Assembly: GCF_001517915.1 (NCBI RefSeq)
Contig: NZ_LOQI01000013.1
Location: 1 to 33,653, forward strand
Direction of reading: 5' to 3'
DNA length: 33,653 bases
DNA from: Oceanivirga salmonicida
GTDB taxonomy: Bacteria; Fusobacteriota; Fusobacteriia; Fusobacteriales; Leptotrichiaceae
The position numbers were made by a program, and so were the translations under genes. The notes beneath the pieces are model-generated. The model saw only the letters and a list, made by a program, of their open reading frames with translations, searched no databases and was not told the DNA's origin. Positions 22,973 to 29,861 of this stretch are shown in pieces (position 1 is the first letter of the stretch; every line of letters begins with the position of its first letter).

Positions 22973-25243
22973 ATGAAAAAGAATATACTTTTTTTATTAC
23001 TTATTATTAGTTCTATCAGTAATGCTAAAATAACTAAAGGCAAAAATAGAACCCATGTACTTTTAAAATCTAATGTGGAAGTTGAAACTAAATTTAAAAA
23101 AAATAATAAACAATTTACCAAGTTAAAATACAGACCAATAGATTTTACTTTAACAACAAATAATGATAAATTAAAATTTAATTTTGTCCTACAAGGGAGC
23201 AGACAAAATATATTTAAACCTGATTTTGCAATTAGATATGATACTATAAAATTAAATAAATCACCTGAAGTTAAAATAATAAAAGAAAAGGATTTTTTTG
23301 GTGATGAAATAATTAGCGAAGAATATTATGGAAATAAATTTACTTATACAGATAAAAAAGATGAATTTACTACAGATCCTCGTTACTTACAAATTGCTCT
23401 TTCACAACATGTTGAAAAAGCATTATTTGATACTTTAAATAAAAATAATAATATACATGTCCATGATCATGACCACGGCGATCATTCTCATCATAATCAT
23501 GACCATAGCCATGAACATAGTGATGACGATGATGATCACGATCACTTACATGAACATAATAGAGAACACCTTGATTTATTTACACCTAAATTAAAAAAGA
23601 TAACAAAAGAAAGTAATGATGCCCAGTTAAAAACTAGTTTAGAATATTTTAATGGTTTTAACGGTTTTAAATGGACACAATATTTAACATCTTTCAAAGA
23701 AGAAGATAGAAAACACTTTGCTGGTGAAAGTATTATTGAAGGAAAAAATATAAATTTATTTAATGACAATATATCTTTATCATTTGTTCCTAGATTTTAC
23801 TTTAATGCATATAAATTAAAACCTTTATTAACTGAATTAGATTTAGATTTAAGATACAAAAAAGATGAAAATACCACTCTAGGTATATATGCATATAATG
23901 GTTTACAATTACAAGCTATAAACGAAAAAGATAAATATAAAAATAAGGTAGAATTTTTTTATGACTATAATACTGAAAAACATAGACAACATAAATTTTA
24001 TGAAATTTTAAATCATGAACACGATAAAGAAGACCAAATAAAAGTAAAATTAGGACTTACTCATGTAGGAGATTATGAAAAACACTTATTTACAGTGCCT
24101 GATTTGAAAAATAAGTATAAAAGAAAAGATGAAAAATTTACAACAGAATTAGAGTTGAAACTTAAAAAGACTAATATATTTACTGATAATTTAGTTTTAG
24201 AAAATAACTTAAATATTAAACATAATTATGAACAAACACAAGATAGTAAAAAAGTGTATATAAACTTTTTTGAATATAAATTTGAAAATGAAGAAGATAA
24301 ATATTTAAAAAATGACCCCGACTTTTTAAGTGACAGTTCAAAAATCAAAGAATTTTTATACAAAAATGATGATGGTTTTGAATTGCATACTGTGTACGAA
24401 AAAAAAATAAATGATCCTTTATTGGGAAATGAAAGAACAATTAAGTACATGAAAATTATAAAATCTAAATTATTAGATGATAGTGGTTTAGAAAATGCAA
24501 AAACTACTATACACAATATAGAACTTGAAAATAAAACTAAGGCAAAATATAAATATAAAGGATTTAATTTTAATTTAAAAAATACTTTAAAAACTAAGTC
24601 ATTAGTTGGTAAAAACAATACTTTAATAAACAATAAACTTGAAACTAGTGTAGATAGAGACTTATTTAAAAACTTTAATCTAAAACTTAAATTAAATAAT
24701 GAATATAATACAATATTAAAAAATAATACATATAATCATCAAACAAATTTACTAGGTCTTGGATTTGACGCTAGCTATACTCATACTTTTGATGATCTTA
24801 GAGTAAAAACTGGTTTTGATTTTACTTTCTCTATTCAAAATAGAATTGCTAAAAAAGAATTTTTACTAGCAAGTAAACATCCAGATTTACTTGAAAAAAC
24901 TTTGACTAGAGAAGAATACGAAGAAAAATTCCCAAATAGTAAATATGAAGACTACTTAGAAATCAAGGAATATACTAAAGAATTGGCTGATTCTTTAAGA
25001 AAACAACTTCAGGAAGAAAATAATAAATGGGTTTATGGGCATGAAATAGATTTAAAACCATATATAGAATTAAAAGCTAAAATAATTAAAGGGCTTTATT
25101 TAACAATTAAAGGAGAAGCAAATATACAATTTAAAAGAGATAATTTTTTAAGACTTTATAACGATTTTGTTCCAAAAGCAGATAAAACTACATATAGTGG
25201 AACTGACACTAAATTTACTTTAAATTTACAATATAGATACTAG
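22973..25243 (+). CDS. Outer-membrane protein with a histidine-rich, probably metal-binding segment
   Basis: This 756-residue protein has a signal peptide of about 18 residues (cleavage after SNA). Residues about 160-200 hold 16 histidines among Asp and Glu (HDHDHGDHSHHNHDHSHEHS and on), as in zinc- or nickel-binding loops. From about residue 215 on the sequence alternates in beta-strand fashion and ends KFTLNLQYRY with a terminal aromatic, which suggests a large outer-membrane barrel. No TonB box or plug domain is recognisable, so it is not an ordinary TonB-dependent receptor such as ZnuD. AAAGGAG precedes the ATG. No family recognised; a metal capture role is inferred from composition. Confidence 0.75.
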   Translation: MKKNILFLLLIISSISNAKITKGKNRTHVLLKSNVEVETKFKKNNKQFTKLKYRPIDFTLTTNNDKLKFNFVLQGSRQNIFKPDFAIRYDTIKLNKSPEVKIIKEKDFFGDEIISEEYYGNKFTYTDKKDEFTTDPRYLQIALSQHVEKALFDTLNKNNNIHVHDHDHGDHSHHNHDHSHEHSDDDDDHDHLHEHNREHLDLFTPKLKKITKESNDAQLKTSLEYFNGFNGFKWTQYLTSFKEEDRKHFAGESIIEGKNINLFNDNISLSFVPRFYFNAYKLKPLLTELDLDLRYKKDENTTLGIYAYNGLQLQAINEKDKYKNKVEFFYDYNTEKHRQHKFYEILNHEHDKEDQIKVKLGLTHVGDYEKHLFTVPDLKNKYKRKDEKFTTELELKLKKTNIFTDNLVLENNLNIKHNYEQTQDSKKVYINFFEYKFENEEDKYLKNDPDFLSDSSKIKEFLYKNDDGFELHTVYEKKINDPLLGNERTIKYMKIIKSKLLDDSGLENAKTTIHNIELENKTKAKYKYKGFNFNLKNTLKTKSLVGKNNTLINNKLETSVDRDLFKNFNLKLKLNNEYNTILKNNTYNHQTNLLGLGFDASYTHTFDDLRVKTGFDFTFSIQNRIAKKEFLLASKHPDLLEKTLTREEYEEKFPNSKYEDYLEIKEYTKELADSLRKQLQEENNKWVYGHEIDLKPYIELKAKIIKGLYLTIKGEANIQFKRDNFLRLYNDFVPKADKTTYSGTDTKFTLNLQYRY

Positions 25244-25256
25244 AAAAATATAAATA

Positions 25257-25292
25257 TTTAAAAAGCTGAATCAAATTCGATTCAGCTTTTAT
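25257..25292. terminator. Terminator between convergent genes
   Basis: AAAAGCTGAATC (25261-25272) pairs perfectly with GATTCAGCTTTT (25279-25290), a 12-bp stem with a 6-nt loop and A/T runs on both sides. It can serve both the outer-membrane protein gene and the GntR gene. Confidence 0.92.
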
Positions 25293-25337
25293 CTAATTTT
25301 AATATATTATTTTTCTATATATAAATAATTTACTTCC

Positions 25338-26051
25338 TTATAGCATTGACAAATTAACTGTATACTCAAATAAATCATTTCTCACATGAGATATAGTATA
25401 TTCTACTACTTTATCTCTTTCATAAGCCGTTCTAATTATTTGCATTACTATATCATTTTTATCTATATGTAAATATTTTATATCTTCTGTATCAACTCCT
25501 ATTACAGGCTTAAAAGTTTCTTTTGCCTTATTAAAAACAATATCATACTCTTTTTTAAATATCTCATACATTGGAGTTGTATTTAACTTATCACAATTAA
25601 AATTTTTAAATCTTGATTCTGGTATAAAGGTATTTTCCAACATAGCCGGTTCACCATCTATTAATCTTAATCTTTTAATATGATATAGTTTTGCTGTTTC
25701 TAAAATTCCAAATATTTCTGAAAATCTTATACCAGCATTAATAATTTCACAAAAAATCACTTTTGAAGTTGGAGTTTTTCCTAATGATAATATCATATTA
25801 TGAAAACTATAAAAATTATTAAGATTTTGATTTATAGGATTTCTAGAAACAATATTCCCTTTACCTTGAACTTTATATATCAAGTTATCATTTTCTAATT
25901 TTTGAATTGCTTGCCTAATAGTTGTTCTACTAACATTAAAAATTTTCATTAGGTCTCTTTCAGAGGGAATAGGTTTTCCTATACTATATTTTTTACCTAT
26001 TATATTCTTTCTTAATTTCTCATATATTTCATAATAAAGTGATACTGCCAT
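25338..26051 (-). CDS. GntR-family transcriptional regulator, HutC subfamily (UTRA domain)
   Basis: This 237-residue regulator has an N-terminal winged helix (residues 1-75: YYEIYEKLRKNII, PIPSERDLMKIFNVSRTTIRQAIQKLENDNLIYKVQGKG), the textbook GntR opening. The C-terminal UTRA ligand domain (about 95-235) ends with an ERDKVVEYTISHVRNDLFEYTV strand pair as in sugar-phosphate-sensing members such as NagR. Its start is 12 bp behind the mnmE stop with AGGAG, so it is in the same transcript as that cluster. Its targets cannot be seen; amino-sugar or sialic acid genes would be the usual kind. Confidence 0.92.
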   Translation of the reverse strand: MAVSLYYEIYEKLRKNIIGKKYSIGKPIPSERDLMKIFNVSRTTIRQAIQKLENDNLIYKVQGKGNIVSRNPINQNLNNFYSFHNMILSLGKTPTSKVIFCEIINAGIRFSEIFGILETAKLYHIKRLRLIDGEPAMLENTFIPESRFKNFNCDKLNTTPMYEIFKKEYDIVFNKAKETFKPVIGVDTEDIKYLHIDKNDIVMQIIRTAYERDKVVEYTISHVRNDLFEYTVNLSML

Positions 26052-26063
26052 TTTTTCTCCTAA

Positions 26064-27437
26064 TTATTTTCCAACACAAAAACTTGAAAATATATGGTCT
26101 AATATATCTTCTGATGTTATTTCTCCCGTTATTTCTGACAAAGCATCTAATGCCTCTTTTAAATCAACAGAAATTAAATCTAATGGTAATCCTATTTCTA
26201 TAGTATTAAATATATTTTCTATTGCTAATTTGGTTTTTTCTAAGGCTGTTTTATGACGAATATTAGTTAATATTTGTTTTTCACCCGTATCATTAACTTC
26301 ATTTTCAGTTATATAGTTATATAGAACATTTTCCATATCATCTATACCTATGTTTTTCATGGCAGATATTTCTATAATATTCTCATTTTTTATGTAATCT
26401 AATTCTATTTTTCTTTCTAAATCTATTTTGTTTAATATATATATTACTTTTTTATCTTCATTTTTTATATATTCTACAATTTCTTTATCTTCTTTTGTAA
26501 AATTAGAAGAACTATCTAATATCATAAGAACTAAATCAGCCTTAGATATTATTTCTTTTGTCTTTTTTACTCCTATGCTTTCTACTATATCATCAGTTTT
26601 TCTTATACCTGCTGTATCAACTAATATTAATGGTATTCCTTTAATATTAATTGTTTCTTCTATACTATCTCTTGTAGTTCCTGCAACATTAGTTACTATC
26701 GCTCTTTCTTCTCTTAAAATAGAGTTAAGTAAAGTTGATTTCCCTACATTAGGTTTACCTACTATAGCTGTTTTTATACCATTTTTAATAAGTTTTCCCT
26801 TGTTATAGCTTTCTATAAGTTTAGTTGCCTTATTTTGCACCTGTCTTAAATCTTCTAATAAATTAGTAGGTACAGGATCATCAATACCTTCTTCTGGGTA
26901 ATCTAAAACTACATTTACATGTGCCGTTATATCTAAAAGAGTTTTTTTAAAGTCATTTATCATTTCTTTTAAATCACCTCTTAAATTTTTTATAGATATG
27001 TCTAACGCTTTTTCAGATTTACCATCTATTAAATCTATTACTGCTTCAGCTTGCGACAAATCTATACGACCATTCATAAATGCTCTTTTAGTAAATTCTC
27101 CTTTTGGTGCAAGTACTGCTCCATTTTTTAAAATTAATTCTAACACTCTTTGGGTAATTAAATAACCCCCATGACAATTTATCTCAACTACATCTTCTGC
27201 CGTATATGACTTAGGTCCTTTCATACGAACTGCCATTACCTCATCTAGTACTTTACCATTATCATGGACATACCCATATCTTAACTTGTAATTTCCTATT
27301 TTAGTTCCTTTATATAGTTTAAATATTTTATCTAAAATTTCAAAAGATTTATCTCCTGAAATTCTAATTATTCCTATTCCACCTTCGCCCTTAGGGGTTG
27401 CAATGGCTGCAACTGTTTGGAATAAAATATTATTCAT
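26064..27437 (-). CDS. mnmE: tRNA modification GTPase MnmE (TrmE)
   Basis: This 457-residue protein acts with MnmG to modify wobble uridine 34 of tRNAs. It has an N-terminal folate-binding domain ([21 protein letters not shown], then [18 protein letters not shown]), a helical part and an inserted G domain with [12 protein letters not shown] (P-loop), DTAGIR (G3) and NKID (G4), and ends with the catalytic CVGK motif. The length is normal. ATG 27435-27437 has AGGA six bases before it; another ATG is at 27443. It overlaps the end of jag. mnmG is not adjacent. Confidence 0.97.
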   Translation of the reverse strand: MNNILFQTVAAIATPKGEGGIGIIRISGDKSFEILDKIFKLYKGTKIGNYKLRYGYVHDNGKVLDEVMAVRMKGPKSYTAEDVVEINCHGGYLITQRVLELILKNGAVLAPKGEFTKRAFMNGRIDLSQAEAVIDLIDGKSEKALDISIKNLRGDLKEMINDFKKTLLDITAHVNVVLDYPEEGIDDPVPTNLLEDLRQVQNKATKLIESYNKGKLIKNGIKTAIVGKPNVGKSTLLNSILREERAIVTNVAGTTRDSIEETINIKGIPLILVDTAGIRKTDDIVESIGVKKTKEIISKADLVLMILDSSSNFTKEDKEIVEYIKNEDKKVIYILNKIDLERKIELDYIKNENIIEISAMKNIGIDDMENVLYNYITENEVNDTGEKQILTNIRHKTALEKTKLAIENIFNTIEIGLPLDLISVDLKEALDALSEITGEITSEDILDHIFSSFCVGK

Positions 27438-28200
27438 TTTCATTTCCTATATATTTTATTACTAAATATCTCTTTGGATCTACTCCATAACTTTCTGTTG
27501 ATAATTCATTATACTTAGAAAGTTCTTCATGTATAACTCTTCTTTCTCTTGATGTCATAGGTGTTAATTTACAAGAAGCTTTAGTTTCTAACACTTTTTT
27601 AGCTTTTTTATTTGCTAAATTAAGTAATGAAACTTCTCTTTTTTCCCTATAATTATTTGCATCTAAAATAATTTTATTATGTCTAAATTCTTTTATAGAG
27701 TTTATTAAATATTCTAACGAATTTAAGGCAATTCCTTTTTCTCCTATTACATATTTAATATCTTTTCCTTTTAAATTAACAAAAAATTTATTAGAATTTC
27801 TTTCTATTTTGTCTATTTCAATATCAAGACTTATACTTTCTAATAATTTAGAAATTTTTTCTTTTATTAAATTTTCTATAACAAAATCTTCCTTAGAAAC
27901 TTTAATCTCTTTTTCTTTTTTATTAGATTTAACTTTTTTTTCTTTAAAATTATTTTGTTTCTTTATCTCGTTAGTATTTTTAACTTCTTTTATATCATTT
28001 TTTTTAGATTTTAAATTAGCCAATTCATCTTTGCTAAGTATTATAATTTCATATTTTCCTTTAAAACTAAAAAACAAAAAAGAACTAGGTTTCTTTAATT
28101 CTTTTATTGTATATGTTTCATCTTTTTGTAAAACTATATTTTTCTTTATTAAATTTTCTAATTCTGTTTTATTTTTAGCTTTTAATATTATCTTATTCAT
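27430..28200 (-). CDS. jag: Jag/KhpB RNA-binding protein
   Basis: This 256-residue cytoplasmic RNA-binding protein has a Jag-N domain (residues 1-50, with the [12 protein letters not shown] strand), a Lys-rich linker (about 60-105), a KH domain (about 110-185, with [15 protein letters not shown] as its G-x-x-G-like loop) and an R3H domain ([21 protein letters not shown], near 212-232). Jag/KhpB with KhpA controls cell division and elongation in Gram-positive bacteria. The gene overlaps yidC by 8 nt and mnmE by 8 nt, so the trio is coupled. The order yidC-jag-mnmE is widely conserved. Confidence 0.93.
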   Translation of the reverse strand: MNKIILKAKNKTELENLIKKNIVLQKDETYTIKELKKPSSFLFFSFKGKYEIIILSKDELANLKSKKNDIKEVKNTNEIKKQNNFKEKKVKSNKKEKEIKVSKEDFVIENLIKEKISKLLESISLDIEIDKIERNSNKFFVNLKGKDIKYVIGEKGIALNSLEYLINSIKEFRHNKIILDANNYREKREVSLLNLANKKAKKVLETKASCKLTPMTSRERRVIHEELSKYNELSTESYGVDPKRYLVIKYIGNENE

Positions 28201-28867
28201 TTTCTTCTCTCACTTTCGCTTGAATATATCTTTGCAATAATAATGTTATTAACATATTTAAAACATAATATAAATTAAGTCCTGATGGAAGTCTATAAAA
28301 GAAAAATGTCATAATTACTGGCATAGCAAGCAATGCTGTTTGCATAGTATTTTCTGCTCCTGCTGAATCTGAGTTTTTAGGCATCATTATTCTTTGTTGA
28401 ACAAAACTTAATAATCCACCTAATAACGGCAATAAGTTAATATCAAATCCGCTAATAGTATATAGTCTATCAGGTTGTGCTAAATTAAACCATAAAAAAC
28501 TTGCTGTTTTTGGTATAGCATTACTTGTAAATGTATGATAAAGCATAATAAAAATCGGTAACTGTATTAATAAAGGTAAACATCCACCTAATGGATTAAT
28601 CCCTTTTTCTCTATATAATTTTGTTGTTTCTTCACTTAATTTTGCTCTATCACTTTTATATTTTTTATTAATTGCATCTATTTCTGGTTGATATTTTTTC
28701 ATTTTAGCCATTGATTTTTCTTGCTTTACTGTCAATGGATAAAGTATTAATTTTATAATTATTGTTGTTGCTATTATTGCTAAACCATAATTTCCCAAAA
28801 TTTCTGCTAAAAAACTTAATAATTTTAGTAATAAATTCTCTATAAACGGTATTCTTAAAAAATTCAT
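28193..28867 (-). CDS. yidC: Membrane protein insertase YidC (short YidC/Oxa1 form)
   Basis: This 224-residue inner-membrane insertase has five TM segments. It lacks the large periplasmic domain of proteobacterial YidC, as in Gram-positive and fusobacterial forms. The first TM pair is GNYGLAIIATTIIIKLILYPLTVKQ cut by the functional Arg-free cavity; KMKKYQPEIDAINKKYK is the cytoplasmic hairpin, and GGCLPLLIQLPIFIMLY a diagnostic segment near residue 93. There is no lipobox, so it is not a classical Gram-positive lipoprotein type. AAAGGAG precedes the ATG. It follows yidD by 10 bp. Confidence 0.96.
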   Translation of the reverse strand: MNFLRIPFIENLLLKLLSFLAEILGNYGLAIIATTIIIKLILYPLTVKQEKSMAKMKKYQPEIDAINKKYKSDRAKLSEETTKLYREKGINPLGGCLPLLIQLPIFIMLYHTFTSNAIPKTASFLWFNLAQPDRLYTISGFDINLLPLLGGLLSFVQQRIMMPKNSDSAGAENTMQTALLAMPVIMTFFFYRLPSGLNLYYVLNMLITLLLQRYIQAKVREENE

Positions 28868-28877
28868 GTTATCTCCT

Positions 28878-29087
28878 TTATTTTAATGGGTCATATCCTC
28901 CATAAGTGAAAGGATTACACCTCAGTATTCTTTTTGTACCTAAATATATACCTTTAAAAATACCATATTTTTCTATTGCCTGTTTCATATATTCTGAACA
29001 AGTCGGGTAATATTTACATCTTTTCCGTAAATATTTATTTGATATTTTCTGGTATATTTTTATTATTTTTATTAGTATTCTTTTCAT
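28878..29087 (-). CDS. yidD: Membrane protein insertion efficiency factor YidD
   Basis: This 69-residue amphipathic protein is attached to the inner membrane and helps YidC-dependent insertion. The family pattern is complete: ILIKIIKIYQK at the start, then CKYYPTCSEYMKQAIEKYG with its paired cysteines, and the closing RILRCNPFTYGGYDPLK. The start overlaps the end of rnpA by 53 nt in another frame, which is usual for this gene pair. It lies 10 bp before yidC. Confidence 0.96.
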   Translation of the reverse strand: MKRILIKIIKIYQKISNKYLRKRCKYYPTCSEYMKQAIEKYGIFKGIYLGTKRILRCNPFTYGGYDPLK

Positions 29088-29403
29088 TTTTTTTTAATCC
29101 CATTAATATATCTTTTTTTAATATATTGTAGTTTAAATTTTTAAAATCTTCTCCACAATTTTTTTTGGCAACTATGATATATGCATTATTACTATCAAAA
29201 TTTTCTATATTATTTCTTACAATTTCTCTAAAAATTCTTCTTAATCTATTTCTTTTAACAGCATTTCCAACTTTTTTGCTAGTTACAAATCCGAATTTTT
29301 GAATTTTAATATTTTTTATAAAAATTATTGTGTATTTTGTATATATTTTACTTCCTCTTAAATATATTGGATCAAATTCTCTTTTATTTTTTAATGTTTC
29401 CAT
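29035..29403 (-). CDS. rnpA: Ribonuclease P protein component
   Basis: This 122-residue basic protein is the cofactor of RNase P for tRNA 5' maturation. The KNKREFDPIYLRGSK start and the signature KKVGNAVKRNRLRRIFREI at about residues 45-65 are decisive. ATG 29401-29403 fits the usual start of the family; the longer frame would begin at a TTG inside the terminator hairpin. The C-terminal tail (KKNEKNTNKNNKNIPENIK) is low-complexity and encodes yidD in another frame. The SD is weak (GGGA), and the gene lies behind an rpmH terminator that may thin its transcript. Confidence 0.95.
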   Translation of the reverse strand: METLKNKREFDPIYLRGSKIYTKYTIIFIKNIKIQKFGFVTSKKVGNAVKRNRLRRIFREIVRNNIENFDSNNAYIIVAKKNCGEDFKNLNYNILKKDILMGLKKNEKNTNKNNKNIPENIK

Positions 29404-29415
29404 CTTTTTCCCGTT

Positions 29416-29449
29416 CAAAAAAATCGGTGCGATTGTTTGGACACCGATC
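29416..29449 (-). terminator. Hairpin terminator between rpmH and rnpA
   Basis: On the minus strand ATCGGTG pairs with CACCGAT (29423-29429 with 29442-29448) over a 12-nt loop and is followed by seven T. It begins two bases after the rpmH stop. It probably terminates part of the transcript so that rpmH mRNA exceeds rnpA mRNA. Confidence 0.75.
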
Positions 29450-29584
29450 TTAAGCTGATATTTTTGCTCTACCTTTATTTCTTCTTCTCTTTAAGACGTT
29501 ACGTCCACTCTTAGTTTTCATTCTTTCTCTAAATCCGTGATCTTTTTTTCTTTTTCTATTATTTGGTTGAAATGTTCTCTTCAT
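29450..29584 (-). CDS. rpmH: 50S ribosomal protein L34
   Basis: This 44-residue, highly basic protein reads [20 protein letters not shown], continuing with [19 protein letters not shown] to AKISA; this is the complete L34 pattern. The SD AAAGGAAAAG precedes ATG 29582-29584. It heads the conserved rpmH-rnpA-yidD-yidC-jag-mnmE cluster and has two predicted tandem promoters. It is short enough to be missed by automatic length cut-offs. Confidence 0.98.
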   Translation of the reverse strand: MKRTFQPNNRKRKKDHGFRERMKTKSGRNVLKRRRNKGRAKISA

Positions 29585-29623
29585 ATCTTTTCCTTTCCTG
29601 CTTTTTTTTATATAATACACTAT

Positions 29624-29652
29624 ATAATAAACAAATCTGTTTCAAAAGTCAA
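29624..29652 (-). promoter_or_regulatory. Predicted proximal rpmH promoter
   Basis: On the minus strand TTGACT (29647-29652) and TATTAT (29624-29629) are separated by 17 bp, 39 bp before the start codon. Confidence 0.7.
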
Positions 29653-29656
29653 GGTT

Positions 29657-29685
29657 ATTATATCATTAAATACTATTTTTATCAA
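29657..29685 (-). promoter_or_regulatory. Predicted distal rpmH promoter
   Basis: On the minus strand TTGATA (29680-29685) and TATAAT (29657-29662) are separated by 17 bp. It is in tandem with the proximal promoter, 33 bp apart, as is common for strongly expressed ribosomal protein genes. The rest of the 277-bp gap to 29861 shows no gene and no clear DnaA box. Confidence 0.65.
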
Positions 29686-29804
29686 CTAAATCGCCTTTAC
29701 TTAAATTTAAAGCAAGTTTTTTTTCATGAAATTATTAGTATTTGTATATTATACCAAATTTTAATTAAATTTGATACTATAAAAATTTTTTATAAATGAA
29801 AATA

Positions 29805-29860
29805 AAAAAAGAAAATAGGGAGATAAAAAGAATATGTTCATTCTAAATTCCCCCTTTATT
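29805..29860 (-). terminator. Probable terminator of the sialidase gene
   Basis: On the minus strand, just after the sialidase stop, AGAAT and ATTCT form a small stem with a 6-nt loop followed by TTTTT. An outer GGGGGA/TCTCCC pairing may extend it, and a second T-rich run follows. The structure is imperfect. Confidence 0.4.
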
Positions 29861-29861
29861 T

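Noticed and set aside
26428-26808. 126-codon plus-strand frame opposite mnmE
   Set aside because: It is antisense to the MnmE G domain and has no independent start signal.
27809-28240. 143-codon plus-strand frame opposite jag
   Set aside because: It is Phe/Leu/Ser-rich mirror of the Lys-rich Jag linker, with no SD.
29585-29861. Replication origin (oriC) near rpmH
   Set aside because: rpmH clusters often adjoin oriC, but I saw no DnaA-box cluster (TTATCCACA-like) and no dnaA gene here.
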